From Acidobacteriota bacterium (lineage in GTDB: Bacteria; Acidobacteriota; Blastocatellia; UBA7656): DNA of 64,000 nt. This document shows positions 39,355 through 48,958 of this stretch, one piece after another. The position numbers and the translations under genes are program-made. The DNA lies in the NCBI GenBank assembly GCA_040754075.1, contig JBFMDH010000004.1, forward strand, positions 248,001 to 312,000. Reading direction: 5' to 3'. The notes under the pieces are model-generated. The model was not told the DNA's origin. It was given only the letters and a program-made list of their open reading frames with translations, and ran no database searches. Within the stretch, counting starts at the first letter, position 1. The number at the start of each line of letters is the position of its first letter.

Positions 39355-40065
39355 TTAATCTCCAAAAGCAGCATCAATAATGTTCTTATGAACAGCGGGT
39401 CTTCCTTTTGATGCCGGGTCATACTCAAATCGTTTGATAATGATCTCGTGACTCTTCCCATTTGAGGGCGGCTGTCCATTATGCAGCCATAAGTTTATAT
39501 GAACTTTCAAATCCCCCTCTGGAATTCCTCTGATCAGTTCACCGCCCATATCGTATTGCTCGCTAAAATAACCCTCCCAAATCAAATTTTGCTTCGGTGG
39601 TCGGGAGTAATGTCCGTGGATACTGGTGTATTCGACAGCATAATCATTCCAATCAATAACGTGCGTCGTATAGTTTCCGGCAAGTTTCATGTTAAACCGC
39701 TCTTTTGTGACCTCCATATCCCGCATCACATACTGGGCGTTTCGTGACTTCTCCTTACCCCAGCGGGAGAACTCTATATCTATTTCGTTCTTGTCATTCT
39801 TATAAAGGAACAGGCCCAGCACCACATTCTTATCAAGCTGATCAATCCTGCCATCCACATAGAAACGGTACTTGCCATACCCAAGCGGCTTCGCCAGCTT
39901 CACCTCGGCGCATTTCCAGTGATTGTGTCGCTCTGCCACTTTTAGGTGTAGACCCGTTTCATCAACCCAAACGTGGTTCTCTGACCACCAGTTGTTGCCC
40001 GGTCCTTTCGGGCGGCTGCCTGACTTGACAACCCATTCATAGCCTGAAAAATTTACTATTTTCAT
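39355..40065 (-). CDS. GH16-family glycoside hydrolase, 236 aa
   Basis: A beta-jelly-roll protein with the GH16 active-site strand KNEIDIEFSRWG (E-x-D-x-E), a family that cleaves beta-1,3/1,4-glucans and related polymers. WSENHVWVDETGLHLKV and YGKYRFYVDGRI are also family-like. There is no signal peptide; the ATG at 40065 is used because the longer frame adds no signal. It is first in the operon that leads to the ATPase and is the gene nearest the attachment site. A phage or lysogen could use it on host wall or capsule glucan. Confidence 0.85.
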   Translation of the reverse strand: MKIVNFSGYEWVVKSGSRPKGPGNNWWSENHVWVDETGLHLKVAERHNHWKCAEVKLAKPLGYGKYRFYVDGRIDQLDKNVVLGLFLYKNDKNEIDIEFSRWGKEKSRNAQYVMRDMEVTKERFNMKLAGNYTTHVIDWNDYAVEYTSIHGHYSRPPKQNLIWEGYFSEQYDMGGELIRGIPEGDLKVHINLWLHNGQPPSNGKSHEIIIKRFEYDPASKGRPAVHKNIIDAAFGD

Positions 40066-40134
40066 AAGTAACCCGCAGGCGGGATTATACCTAATTGACA
40101 AGGGGTGTTAGAATAGCGTTTTTGAGGAGTACCT

Positions 40135-40338
40135 ATGGATACGCCACTGAGACGGAAATACGAAGAAGAGCTAAAGGAACTAAAGACACAAGCTGATACA
40201 TTTCACAAACTCCTGAATAAAGATCCGCTTCCTAGAAACTGGTATCAAGAATTCAAGAATCTCCAAGCATTAGCGAGGGCGTTGAACGAAACTGAGAAAA
40301 TGAAACAGACGGAAGAAGATATAATCAAGAGCCGTTGA
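40135..40338 (+). CDS. Small coiled-coil protein, 67 aa
   Basis: Charged helical protein (LRRKYEEELKELKTQADTFH, then LQALARALNETEKMK). GAGGAG precedes the ATG. It is divergent from the GH16 gene and is the last gene before the attachment site, the place where an integrase or excisionase is often found. It has no recombinase features, and an excisionase-like role is only a guess. Confidence 0.6.
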   Translation: MDTPLRRKYEEELKELKTQADTFHKLLNKDPLPRNWYQEFKNLQALARALNETEKMKQTEEDIIKSR

Positions 40339-40391
40339 TAAAATGTACCCAAAAACGTACCCACAAGGCGTGGGGAAAAGGCGCAAAAATA

Positions 40392-40418
40392 AGGCATCTT
40401 TCTTGAGCTAAGATGCCT
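40392..40418. terminator. Hairpin terminator next to the attachment site
   Basis: AGGCATCTT and AAGATGCCT pair perfectly around a 9-base loop. The minus strand has a TTATTTTT run after it and the plus strand CGGTTTT, so it can stop transcription both ways and insulate the prophage end. Confidence 0.65.
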
Positions 40419-40476
40419 CGGTTTTGGTAAGTGTTTTATTGCTGATAACTTAGCCGAAATTAGGAGAAGACGATGA

Positions 40477-40523
<47 letters not shown>

Positions 40524-40531
40524 TTAAATAA

Positions 40532-40561
40532 AAAGCCGTCCTTCGGGGCGGCTTTCGTGTT
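40532..40561 (+). terminator. tRNA terminator
   Basis: AAAGCCGTCC, TTCG, GGGCGGCTTT with one G-U pair fitting plus, followed after CGTG by a run of T. It is the natural terminator of the tRNA-Asp gene, left behind with the 3' half. Confidence 0.85.
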
Positions 40562-40641
40562 TTTTAAGAATTCGATTTAGCTTTTGAGCTTGTCCGCTTA
40601 TTTTCGGATTTCCTTACAGCGACTACTAGGACTTTCAGTAG

Positions 40642-40773
40642 CTAGTACACTGGAACCTAAATTTGTTGAGGTTCAGAGTTACGCCTTCAGGCGTGAGAGC
40701 AACGTATATCACGCCTGAAGGCGTAACTCTGAACTCTGAAAAATATCAACTTACTTTGGTTCCAATGTACTAG
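40642..40773. mobile_element. MITE-like palindromic element, 132 bp
   Basis: The ends CTAGTACACTGGAACC and GGTTCCAATGTACTAG are imperfect inverted copies. Inside is a perfect 26-bp inverted repeat (40671-40696 with 40709-40734) around a 12-base loop, itself built on ACGCCTTCAGGCGT. No coding capacity. It lies just beyond the tRNA fragment in the low-GC block. Confidence 0.6.
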
Positions 40774-40922
40774 GAAGTTATCGCTAAAACACATCCCTTT
40801 TTAGCACCGGCATCTAATCGTCCTGTGTGTTGCGGATGTTATCAATGGGATAAAGCAATAAGAGAAAAATCAATTTAATTAGGAGTCAGTGTACGCTTTG
40901 TTACTGTATGATTCCATAAAAG

Positions 40923-40950
40923 AAGCCCTCTCAAAAACGGAAGGGCTTTA
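40923..40950. terminator. Terminator after the HEPN-motif gene
   Basis: AAGCCCT and AGGGCTT with a short loop, followed by CTTTTA on minus and TTTAAATTTT on plus. It would end transcripts of the 40,962-42,446 gene. Confidence 0.6.
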
Positions 40951-40961
40951 AATTTTAATAT

Positions 40962-42446
40962 TTACTCTAAATGCGCCAGGAAGTCTAAGATCAGGAATGC
41001 CCTGATTGTGTTTGCTTTCCTGCCATAGGTTAGGTATTCGCCGTGCATTATCTTATGGCGGCTGAGTGTGAATGGATTGGTTAGAGGCTGACCATATCGC
41101 GCATTCTGGAACAGGATGCTGAACAGAATATAGTTTACTAGCTCAAGCATATGTCCACTGAGAATATCTTGGTTAGTCGCTTCAGCTTCAAACCAAACTC
41201 TAAGTTCTTGTAGCTGGTTTTCTGCCCCATGCGTTTTAAACACGAGCCCCTTTTGTCTTCTGAATCTTGTTAAAACGCCATCAATCTGAGCAATCAAAGT
41301 GGGCACCACTACATTTGAAGGATTTTCCCTATTCTTTGCTCGCCTAAGTGTAGCAACACAATCTCGGAAGATTTTTATCCTACGCTTGAACAGCGGATTT
41401 TCCGCCCAACCTTCTACCATATTTGACAGGTTTTTAAAATCATTTTCTGAGAAGTATTCCCAGAAAAGAGCGTTCATCTCAGCGAGCTTGTTCCCTCTCT
41501 TCCTTCCAAGCTTTACTGCATCGTAAACAAAACTTTTTGGTAAAGACGGTGTAACAAACCAGTTGTATTTCTTCAGTACCCGAGCAGCCTTCTGTTCTGC
41601 GATGGGATAAATATTTTCAAAATCTTCCCAATACTTTGACAAACCGTCAAAGATGCTAGAGTGAGCATCAACCCAGCCTTGGTAAAAATTAATTTTTGGC
41701 TGTATCGCCTCTAGAAGGGAATCCGTGATCTTCTTGAAGTTTCCCGCAAGAGGATCATAGAAATTCATAGTTGGGAGTTGAAGCTTCGCCAACAGGTTAT
41801 CGGTGATGTCCTTAGAAAACTTCTCTGCGATTTGAGCGGCTGTTGGTGTCATTCCGCTAACTAAATTTTCAATGCCAGATGCTTTGACGACATCGAACCC
41901 AGAAATGGGATTCACAAAATCAGGCATCTTAGGTCTCGCAGCCTCAATGATGTTCTGAAAGCCACTAATGGCCATTGTCATTTCTCTGTGCCTTGACATC
42001 CCCATCTCCTTTAGAGCCTCAAGAGCGGAATTTCGTGAAAGGCTCTGAGCTAGATATGAAAAGTGAGAAGTGCCAATGTTGCTAATTTTTCTCAAAGTCG
42101 CGTCCAACTCTTCTCTATCTTTCTTGAACTTTGATTCAACAGCATTCTTAAAACTAAAAAACACTTGATCATCCTTAACATCATCTAGGGACTGCTTCAA
42201 TTCATTTCGTGCGTAGTCCTTAGCAATCTGGATAAATTCTATCTCAGCTAGGTTTTTTAACTCATTCAATTCTAATTTTGGAGATTTAAGCTGGTTTCCA
42301 ATAGTTTTGAAGGTAAATTCCTTAGCATCCTTGATAGACCATAGCCAATCTTCAATCTGCTGCTGGTCATTACAAGAAATATAACCAATCTCAACATCTC
42401 CAAGCGTAGGAGATGTTGTCTTCGTGTTGAAATCATCTAAATTCAT
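40962..42446 (-). CDS. HEPN-motif protein of a putative defence pair, 494 aa
   Basis: The C-terminus holds LSRHKIMHGEYLTYG: R-x4-H (RHKIMH) followed by a helical end (AFLILDFLAHL), the signature of HEPN RNases. The first 400 residues are helical and unrecognised, with repeated phenylalanine-rich helices. AAAGGAG precedes the ATG. Codon choice is AT-rich compared with the chromosome. It sits beside a DUF4238 gene and an integration site, a usual place for defence genes. RNase activity and defence are inference. Confidence 0.6.
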   Translation of the reverse strand: MNLDDFNTKTTSPTLGDVEIGYISCNDQQQIEDWLWSIKDAKEFTFKTIGNQLKSPKLELNELKNLAEIEFIQIAKDYARNELKQSLDDVKDDQVFFSFKNAVESKFKKDREELDATLRKISNIGTSHFSYLAQSLSRNSALEALKEMGMSRHREMTMAISGFQNIIEAARPKMPDFVNPISGFDVVKASGIENLVSGMTPTAAQIAEKFSKDITDNLLAKLQLPTMNFYDPLAGNFKKITDSLLEAIQPKINFYQGWVDAHSSIFDGLSKYWEDFENIYPIAEQKAARVLKKYNWFVTPSLPKSFVYDAVKLGRKRGNKLAEMNALFWEYFSENDFKNLSNMVEGWAENPLFKRRIKIFRDCVATLRRAKNRENPSNVVVPTLIAQIDGVLTRFRRQKGLVFKTHGAENQLQELRVWFEAEATNQDILSGHMLELVNYILFSILFQNARYGQPLTNPFTLSRHKIMHGEYLTYGRKANTIRAFLILDFLAHLE

Positions 42447-42560
42447 AACATATCTCCTTTATGAGGCGATATGTTACTCTGGTTTAATAATTGAAACAAT
42501 ATGTCTTTAATGAAATTAAACCGCTAGATAGAATCTTCTCTGAATGGGAGGTGTTATTGG

Positions 42561-43565
42561 TTATTCTATGTCATCTTTACTGTGAAGACTAATTATCTGT
42601 GTAACTTTGTTTGGGTCATCAGTTTTTATCAACTCAGAAGCCTGAACCTCAATTTTTTCTCTCGGTTTGCAAATCTCAGATAGTTCATCACAGACGTTTT
42701 CAGCTAAAGAAAAGTCATTATTAATAGAGTAAATTTGACGATGACTATTAATGACTTGGTATCTATTAAATTCATTTACTTCATCTACTTCAGTCAAAGT
42801 TACAATACAACCATCAGCTTTTTCATAATCTTTGAAGTGAGTTCTTTCATAAATGAGTAGGAGTCGGTTTGGATTGAGCGGAAAATTAATTTCCACTCCT
42901 GGTGAAAGCCACCCTCTTTTGCCAATTTCTTTAATATGATTATCCTTTACGACCGGATTATCTGATGTATAAAAAGGCTGGTTAGTTTTATTTACTGCAA
43001 CTACCCATATCATCTTGGATAATGATTCTGCCATTTCTCTAATATTTTCTTCATCAAAGATATGCTGGGCATGAATAAATGCCTCAAATCCTTCTGTAAC
43101 CTTGAGTGTAGCAGTACCTTTAGGCAAATCTGGGAAATTCAATTTCATCAACGAATCAATCAGTGCTTGTCCATAGGCTCTCTCCCCCTCAATAATTTGA
43201 TTTCGCATATCTCGCGTCCTTAGAATTTGAAATGTAAGGACTACAGCCAAAGCCTGAACAAGTTCCTCGGACAGAAACTGATCTTCGAGGAGATTGATTG
43301 CCTTCTCTATTATCGGCTTGAATCTTCCTTCAAGCTCTGCGAACCTATCTTCGATATACTTTTCATGTATTCCTTCTGCTCTCCGTTTATCGGTGATCAA
43401 TTTGGAGGGCAGTTCGTAAAAGTAATTCTCGTGACCTACATTTAACGTTGTGTCCGGTCTAATTTCACGTTTGAATTTGTCATAAACAAAAAGGTGATCC
43501 CCATCTTCCGTAAAGAAACTGAGGTAGAACTGTGGAACATAATGTTGCTTCTTCTTACCTGCCAT
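42561..43565 (-). CDS. DUF4238 family protein, 334 aa
   Basis: KKKQHYVPQFYLSFFTEDGD is the defining N-terminal signature of DUF4238. FYTSDNPVVKDNHI and INFPLNPNRLLLIYE are also typical. The family is scattered among genomic islands and its function is unknown. GAGGAG precedes the ATG. It is upstream of, and in line with, the HEPN-motif gene, with 114 bases between. Confidence 0.85.
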   Translation of the reverse strand: MAGKKKQHYVPQFYLSFFTEDGDHLFVYDKFKREIRPDTTLNVGHENYFYELPSKLITDKRRAEGIHEKYIEDRFAELEGRFKPIIEKAINLLEDQFLSEELVQALAVVLTFQILRTRDMRNQIIEGERAYGQALIDSLMKLNFPDLPKGTATLKVTEGFEAFIHAQHIFDEENIREMAESLSKMIWVVAVNKTNQPFYTSDNPVVKDNHIKEIGKRGWLSPGVEINFPLNPNRLLLIYERTHFKDYEKADGCIVTLTEVDEVNEFNRYQVINSHRQIYSINNDFSLAENVCDELSEICKPREKIEVQASELIKTDDPNKVTQIISLHSKDDIE

Positions 43566-43718
43566 AAAAACTCCTCAATTATCAAAACAACGATTTTACC
43601 GAAAAAAGATTGAGACACCGAAGGCGCTCAGTCAAAGGGTTTTTCATCACAATGCTATCAGGACATTGTAATAACAGTAATTTTGTATCTGAACTTTGCA
43701 GAGCAACTACTATTTAAA

Positions 43719-44345
43719 TTACTGCGTTGATTTATCCAACTGTCTGGTCGTGTGTTCGGTGACGCTTGGGCGAGGGGAACTTGATTCGTACCAGTCGGCG
43801 GTGGGCGTTAAGGCGTCGTTGGTCAAAGTCTCTTTGGATTCGAGCATGCGCCCGGTGTCTTTTTGTTGAAGCTCGAAGTTGTGCAACTCAACCAGTTTTT
43901 TACTGACAATCAAACCGTTGAAAATCAAGCCGAGACCGATGAAGAAGGGAATCAACCCCGCAACCCAGATGCGATTGAGAATTTCTGCTTCGCCTTGACC
44001 GACTTCGCCGCTCAAGGTGATGCCGCGCATAAAAATATAAAGGAAAATCATGACACTGATGCCGACGCTTGAAGTAATCACTCCGGCTTTGATTTCGTTA
44101 TAACGTTTGACCGTCTGTTTATAGCGTTTGTCGGCGGGCGAGAGCCGGGCTTGGTGTTCAAGTTCTCGACGTTCGCGCTCTTCATCCGACATCAGGATTT
44201 CAGCTACCCAGGTTTTGCTCATATCGAATTTTTCATTCGGCACTCGTTTGGTGACCGCCTGGCGAACCGCTGCGAGGTCTGCGCCGCATTGTTTACAGAA
44301 ATTCAAAGTATCATCTTGCGTGGTGCCACATTTCGGACAAAACAT
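43719..44345 (-). CDS. Zinc-ribbon membrane protein, 208 aa
   Basis: MFCPKCGTTQDDTLNFCKQC is an N-terminal zinc ribbon of the 'double zinc ribbon' type. Two membrane helices follow (VGISVMIFLYIFMRGITL and WVAGLIPFFIGLGLIFNGLI), then a polar tail. Such proteins are frequent, unassigned membrane proteins in Acidobacteriota. It marks the beginning of normal chromosomal composition. Confidence 0.75.
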   Translation of the reverse strand: MFCPKCGTTQDDTLNFCKQCGADLAAVRQAVTKRVPNEKFDMSKTWVAEILMSDEERERRELEHQARLSPADKRYKQTVKRYNEIKAGVITSSVGISVMIFLYIFMRGITLSGEVGQGEAEILNRIWVAGLIPFFIGLGLIFNGLIVSKKLVELHNFELQQKDTGRMLESKETLTNDALTPTADWYESSSPRPSVTEHTTRQLDKSTQ

Positions 44346-44716
44346 GTTGATTCTCCTTTGGTACTCCCAAAATTACGACGATTATAAAGCCCCGGTTCAA
44401 TCAATTACTAGCGCGAGTCCGGTGAAAGCTCACGCCAAGCCGCAAAGATTGGCAAAGCCTGAAAGGATTTTTCGTGTCATCAAGGTATTGAAATTTCATC
44501 GCAAAAATAGAACGCGAATAACCTCAATGCTACGGATGCTCATGAATTTCTTCCGCTATGGATGAGCGCGAATCGCCTCCGTGAAGCTTTGTCGTATCCG
44601 TCTAATCTGTGTCCGCTTGCCTGAAATAATCGCAAACAACCCGCGCACACTAGCAACTCACTCAGGTTATCGTTACAATCGTGATTCATTTTTCAGCCGT
44701 TTTTTTTCATTGCTTT
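44346..44716. other. Intergenic gap, no feature seen
   Basis: 370 bases between divergent genes. Both strands have only short or frame-noise readings, and I see no tRNA, terminator or convincing promoter. Confidence 0.5.
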
Positions 44717-45919
44717 ATGATTACCGTTGATCAGGCTCTCGAAATTATTTTACATCGCGTTGCGCCGCTTGGCAGCGAATCGGTTGCGCTCGATGCCGTC
44801 TATCGGCGCACCCTTGCCGAAGAGGTCATCGCCGATATGGATTTGCCGCCGTTCAACAGAGCGCGAATGGATGGCTATGCTTTACGCGCCGAAGACGCGC
44901 AGACGGCTCCCGTGACCTTAAAACTAATCGGAGAAATCGCGGCGGGCGCATCATTCAATGGTGAAATCAAACCCGGTGAAGCGATTAAAATTTTCACCGG
45001 CGCGCCGGTTCCCGCAGGCGCAACCGCTGTGCAGAAAGTCGAAGTCACCGAAAGCGACGCCCTCACCGTCACCATCAAAGAGCCTGTAAAACCGGGGCAA
45101 TTCATCACTCCACGCGCCAGCGAAATCAATGCAGGCGAAACCATCACCCGCGCCGGACGTCGCATCGATGCGGCGGAAATGGCGGTGCTCGCCTCATTCG
45201 GTTACCCGCAAGTGAAAGTGTTTCGCCGTCCGCGTGTCGCCGTTTTATCGACCGGCAGCGAACTCGTCGAGGTTTCTCAAAAACCGGTTGAGGCGCAAAT
45301 TCGCAACTCGAACAGTTACAGCATTGCCGCTTATGTTGAACGCGCCGGTGGTGTGGTGGAAAATTTAGGGACGGTAATTGATACGCCTGAAGCCACCCGC
45401 GAAGCCTTGCTCAAAGCCTTTGAGCATCGCGATGTGGTGATTACCTCTGGCGGCGTTTCGATGGGCGATTACGATTTGGTGAAAGCGACACTCAAAGAAC
45501 TCGGCGCAGAAATCTATTTCGATAAAGTCATCATACGCCCCGGAAAACCTACGGTTTTCGCTCGACGCGACGACACCTGGTTTTTCGGATTGCCGGGAAA
45601 TCCCGTATCAACTTCGGTGACTTTCAATGTGTTTGCGCGACCCGCTTTGCGAATTTTGCAAGGCGATAGCGAACCCCTATTGCCGACCATTCACGCGGAA
45701 CTTGTCAGCGGCATTAAAGACGCTTCGAGTCGTCGAAGTTTTCTGCCCGCGCGGTTATTCGTTAAAGATGGTCGCGCATTGGTTGAATCGTTAAAATGGG
45801 GCGGGTCATCTGACCTGGTCGCGTTTATGAATGCCAATGCCTTGATTATCGCGCGCGAACAGGTTCACGAAATCGCCGCCGGGAGTTTGGTTGAAGTTTT
45901 AACTTTGAATGAATTTTAA
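44717..45919 (+). CDS. moeA: Molybdopterin molybdotransferase MoeA, 400 aa
   Basis: MoeA inserts molybdate into adenylated molybdopterin. Typical segments are present in order: NRARMDGYALRAED, IFTGAPVPAGATAV, SNSYSIAAYVERAGG, TSGGVSMGDYDLVKATLKEL and WFFGLPGNPVSTSVTFNVF. I start at the ATG at 44717 (MITVDQALEII, the normal family opening) rather than the GTG at 44681. moaC follows 139 bases downstream, with a repeat between. Confidence 0.95.
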   Translation: MITVDQALEIILHRVAPLGSESVALDAVYRRTLAEEVIADMDLPPFNRARMDGYALRAEDAQTAPVTLKLIGEIAAGASFNGEIKPGEAIKIFTGAPVPAGATAVQKVEVTESDALTVTIKEPVKPGQFITPRASEINAGETITRAGRRIDAAEMAVLASFGYPQVKVFRRPRVAVLSTGSELVEVSQKPVEAQIRNSNSYSIAAYVERAGGVVENLGTVIDTPEATREALLKAFEHRDVVITSGGVSMGDYDLVKATLKELGAEIYFDKVIIRPGKPTVFARRDDTWFFGLPGNPVSTSVTFNVFARPALRILQGDSEPLLPTIHAELVSGIKDASSRRSFLPARLFVKDGRALVESLKWGGSSDLVAFMNANALIIAREQVHEIAAGSLVEVLTLNEF

Positions 45920-45927
45920 TGTCGGAA

Positions 45928-46051
45928 AAAAACACAGAGCAGAAGAAAGGGAGAGGGGGAGAAAGGGAGAAAGGGAGAGAGGGATGCCCTGCATCTTCTG
46001 TCGTTCCTCTTTTGCTTGTTTCCTCTGTGTCTCTGTGTCTCGGTGGTGAAT
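45928..46051. repeat. Dispersed repeat between moeA and moaC
   Basis: A purine-rich run (GGGAGAGGGGGAGAAAGGGA) is flanked by an AACACAGAG start and CCTCTGTGTCTCTGTGTCTC end, forming an imperfect inverted repeat. Its ends resemble the widespread intergenic 'ACCACCGAGACACAGAG' repeat of soil bacteria. Non-coding. Confidence 0.5.
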
Positions 46052-46058
46052 CATAATT

Positions 46059-46535
46059 ATGCCGTTTACCCATTTAGATGAAGAAGGTCGGGCGCGCATG
46101 GTTGATGTGAGCGCCAAACCTGTGACCACGCGCGCGGCGGTTGCCAGTGGCTTTGTGCGCATGTCGGCAGCGACCATCGAAGCGATTCGCCATCAGCAAA
46201 CCCCGAAAGGCGACCCGTTTGAAGTGGCGCGCATCGCTGGCATCATGGCTGCCAAACGCACTGCCGAACTCATTCCGCTTTGTCACCCGTTGCCGTTGAA
46301 TTATGCCGATGTGCAATTGGAAATTGGTGATGAGGGCATTGCAATAACTGCCACGACGCGCATCGACAGTAAAACCGGCGTCGAAATGGAAGCCTTGACG
46401 GCGGTCGCCGTCGCGGCGCTTACGCTTTACGATATGTGCAAAGCGATTGATAAAAGCATGGTGATTTCAGACATTCGATTGGAATCCAAAACCGGTGGTA
46501 TTTCGGGAGATTATCAGAGAGAAACTCAGCCGTGA
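46059..46535 (+). CDS. moaC: Cyclic pyranopterin monophosphate synthase MoaC, 158 aa
   Basis: MoaC makes cyclic pyranopterin phosphate, the first stable precursor of the molybdenum cofactor. The family segments are clear: [56 protein letters not shown] and [15 protein letters not shown]. Full length for the family. Its TGA overlaps the GTG of the CheR-like gene. Confidence 0.96.
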   Translation: MPFTHLDEEGRARMVDVSAKPVTTRAAVASGFVRMSAATIEAIRHQQTPKGDPFEVARIAGIMAAKRTAELIPLCHPLPLNYADVQLEIGDEGIAITATTRIDSKTGVEMEALTAVAVAALTLYDMCKAIDKSMVISDIRLESKTGGISGDYQRETQP

Positions 46536-47383
46536 GCCGTAAACATCATTCTCACCTCAACGAAATCGAACAGGCGATTGCCTCACACTTCGGCTGGAAA
46601 ATTACCGATGAGTGGCGCGAGAAATTAGCCCTTGAAGTCAAACGCAAAGCCGAAAAGTTACAGGTTGATGAAGCCGAGTATTGTTTGAAAGCCGCGCATA
46701 CGACTGCCGAACTCGAAGTGCTTGCCGATTTGCTCTCGCATAATGAAACCCGTTTTTTCCGCGAACGTGAACAGATTCATACGCTCAGCCAGCAAGTGAT
46801 TCCACAATTGATTGCCGCGCGCGCGCCGGAAAAAATTTTGAATGTCTGGAGCGCGGCGTGTTCAACCGGCGAAGAGGCGTACACCATTGCTATGCTGATT
46901 TGCGAAGCCATTCCTGCGAATGAAAAATGGCAAGTGCATATTCTGGCAACCGACCTGCGCGGCAAAGCGATACTCACCGCAATGCGTGGCGCGTACCCGG
47001 CATCGGCTCTGGTATTGATTGATCCGCTGCTGCGCGAACGTTATTTTTCAACGGCTGCGGGTAACGGGCAGGGAAGTCTGCTCGGTTACGAGCAATCATT
47101 CGATGTCGTGAGAGAGTTGAAAGAGTGGGTTACCTTTCGTCGCGCCAATCTCTATGATCAGAATTTCTGGCGGAGTTTGCGCCAGCAGTTTGATTTGATC
47201 GTTTGTAATAATTTGCTGATGCACTTTCATCCGATAGGCGTTCATCAGACCGTCGAACGGCTCGCCAAATCATTAAATCGCGGCGGCGTATTGACCGTCA
47301 TCAAAGGCGAAGGGATGTTCATCGACCATTCAAGCCTGAAACGTGACCAGGCATTTCCCGGCAACTTTTTCGTGAAAAAATAA
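46532..47383 (+). CDS. CheR-type protein methyltransferase, 283 aa
   Basis: An N-terminal helical domain is followed by the S-adenosylmethionine fold: [51 protein letters not shown] and [17 protein letters not shown], all characteristic of CheR. The usual DLIFCRNVLIYF reads [12 protein letters not shown]. CheR methylates glutamates of chemoreceptors. No chemotaxis genes are nearby, and the four-base overlap with moaC suggests coexpression only by position. Confidence 0.88.
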   Translation: MSRKHHSHLNEIEQAIASHFGWKITDEWREKLALEVKRKAEKLQVDEAEYCLKAAHTTAELEVLADLLSHNETRFFREREQIHTLSQQVIPQLIAARAPEKILNVWSAACSTGEEAYTIAMLICEAIPANEKWQVHILATDLRGKAILTAMRGAYPASALVLIDPLLRERYFSTAAGNGQGSLLGYEQSFDVVRELKEWVTFRRANLYDQNFWRSLRQQFDLIVCNNLLMHFHPIGVHQTVERLAKSLNRGGVLTVIKGEGMFIDHSSLKRDQAFPGNFFVKK

Positions 47384-48709
47384 TCAACGATTTTTTTTCA
47401 ACCCGACTTGTCGCATCGCTTCATGGATTTCCCGATTTTGCATAAACCATTTCCACACCTTGCCGCTGCGTAAATTTTCGGCGCTCAGTAAGGTGATGCC
47501 GACATCGATACCAATCACATCCGAGTTCACCCAGCCGGTTTGCGGATTGAAAGCATCGACGAATCCGTATCTGCCATAAATTTTATCGCCGAATTTTGCT
47601 TTCATCTCTTTAAGCGCCGCAAGGCAAATATCCGGCGCGAACATCAATGAACCGCCCGCCGCGTAAGGCACAACCGTGCCATCGGTTGCCGGGTCAAGCG
47701 GCGGACCGCCCCAGGAGATGTAACCTTTCTGGCTATCGGATGCCGTGATGCCCCACAGATTTTCCGAGTAACCGGTAAACCCGAGTTTATTGAGGCTCAT
47801 GCAAAATTCCCGATGAGCGCGGGTCGCCGCGATTGAGTTGGCGAAGTAGTCAACATAAGGCGGCGCGGATTCGCTTCTGCCGCGAAAATCGACCCAGGCG
47901 TGTGAAAATTGTTGCACGAAAAGCGGCGCACCGGTGATGTAGGTGTATCCCGCAAAGGTTAGCCAATCGCGTCGCCACGCATACCACATACGCGCATCAG
48001 ATGGGTGCGTCGGCGAACCGATTGCCAGTAAATCCAGCATCAAATGTTCGCTGAACTGATCCCAGCGACTTTCGAGAAAACCGCTTTCCGGTCTCCAGCC
48101 CATCGTCAAGGTCAACCTGCCGTTTTGCATCCACGCGAAATCAATGCGCTCGTAAATCAAGGTCGCCAGTCTGACGATTTCCGCATCGGTTTTGAATTTC
48201 TGTCTGGCAGTTAATATGCCGCCCAGCAAAAGCGTCGTGTCTATCGAAGAGATTTCGCTTTGCCAGCGCCGTTCGCCGCTTGACGGGTCGAGCCAGTGAT
48301 AAAACCAGCCTTTTTCATTGAATGCCTGACCGGCGAAAAACCGTAACGTCTTGCGAATTCGTTCACGCGCCTCTTTATCGCTAATCCAGCCGCGCTCAGC
48401 GGCGATGCACAACCCTGTCAATCCGAAACCGGTTGACGCCGTGCTGGCGATGTTTTTACTCGGATGGGAATCGGGCAATGGCGAACCATCGCTGCGGGCG
48501 CGGTCAAGCACCAGACCATTTTCAGGATTTGCATGGTCTATGAAGTATTGAAAACTGCGGCGCGATAAATCTTCGAGAAAGGCATCATCGGCTTTCGAGA
48601 TTTTGAAGCGCTCAGGATAGTCGATGGGTGGAAAAGATTGTTGGGCAAAACAGAGACTGCTTACCGCAAAAAAAATAGTGAGAATGAACGCAAGTTTGAT
48701 TGGCAGCAT
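47384..48709 (-). CDS. Secreted GH144-type (glycoamylase domain) glucanase, 441 aa
   Basis: A signal peptide (LAFILTIFFAVSSLCFAQ) precedes a PF10091 'glycoamylase' domain: QYFIDHANPENGLVLDRA, IASTASTGFGLTGLCIAA, SIDTTLLLGGILTAR, YWNLW-like SENLWGITASDSQKGYISWG and GTVVPYAAGGSLMFAPD. GH144 members studied so far are endo-beta-1,2-glucanases. I start at the ATG at 48709; the extra 78 codons upstream would run through a dispersed DNA repeat. The GH3 gene lies upstream on the same strand. Confidence 0.82.
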   Translation of the reverse strand: MLPIKLAFILTIFFAVSSLCFAQQSFPPIDYPERFKISKADDAFLEDLSRRSFQYFIDHANPENGLVLDRARSDGSPLPDSHPSKNIASTASTGFGLTGLCIAAERGWISDKEARERIRKTLRFFAGQAFNEKGWFYHWLDPSSGERRWQSEISSIDTTLLLGGILTARQKFKTDAEIVRLATLIYERIDFAWMQNGRLTLTMGWRPESGFLESRWDQFSEHLMLDLLAIGSPTHPSDARMWYAWRRDWLTFAGYTYITGAPLFVQQFSHAWVDFRGRSESAPPYVDYFANSIAATRAHREFCMSLNKLGFTGYSENLWGITASDSQKGYISWGGPPLDPATDGTVVPYAAGGSLMFAPDICLAALKEMKAKFGDKIYGRYGFVDAFNPQTGWVNSDVIGIDVGITLLSAENLRSGKVWKWFMQNREIHEAMRQVGLKKNR

Positions 48710-48803
48710 GGGTTTTTGATTGAGGCAAGCGGCAGAGACCGCGATGCCAATACCTGTTGAGCGCCTTTGACACAATTCGACGCTCTTGTTTACGAAGGTT
48801 TTT

Positions 48804-48884
48804 TCACCGCAGAGACGCAGAGGTTGCGCAGAGAAAGCCTCATCCCTCTGCGCCGCCTCTGCGTTCTCTGCGTCTTTGCGGTGA
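48804..48884. repeat. Dispersed inverted repeat (cgcagagacgcagag type)
   Basis: TCACCGCAGAGACGCAGAGG and its imperfect inverted copy (CTCTGCGTCTTTGCGGTGA) face each other over a short spacer. It is the type of intergenic repeat found scattered in many soil bacteria and lies just upstream of the GH144 start. Confidence 0.65.
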
Positions 48885-48958
48885 CTGACCATTTTTTGCC
48901 CGGTTAATTGAGAATCTATCGAATGTTGATTTATCACAGTCAAAGATTCTACGAAAAT

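Noticed and set aside
48710-48943. 78-residue N-terminal extension of the GH144 protein
   Set aside because: It would be encoded by a dispersed DNA repeat and would place the signal peptide inside the protein.
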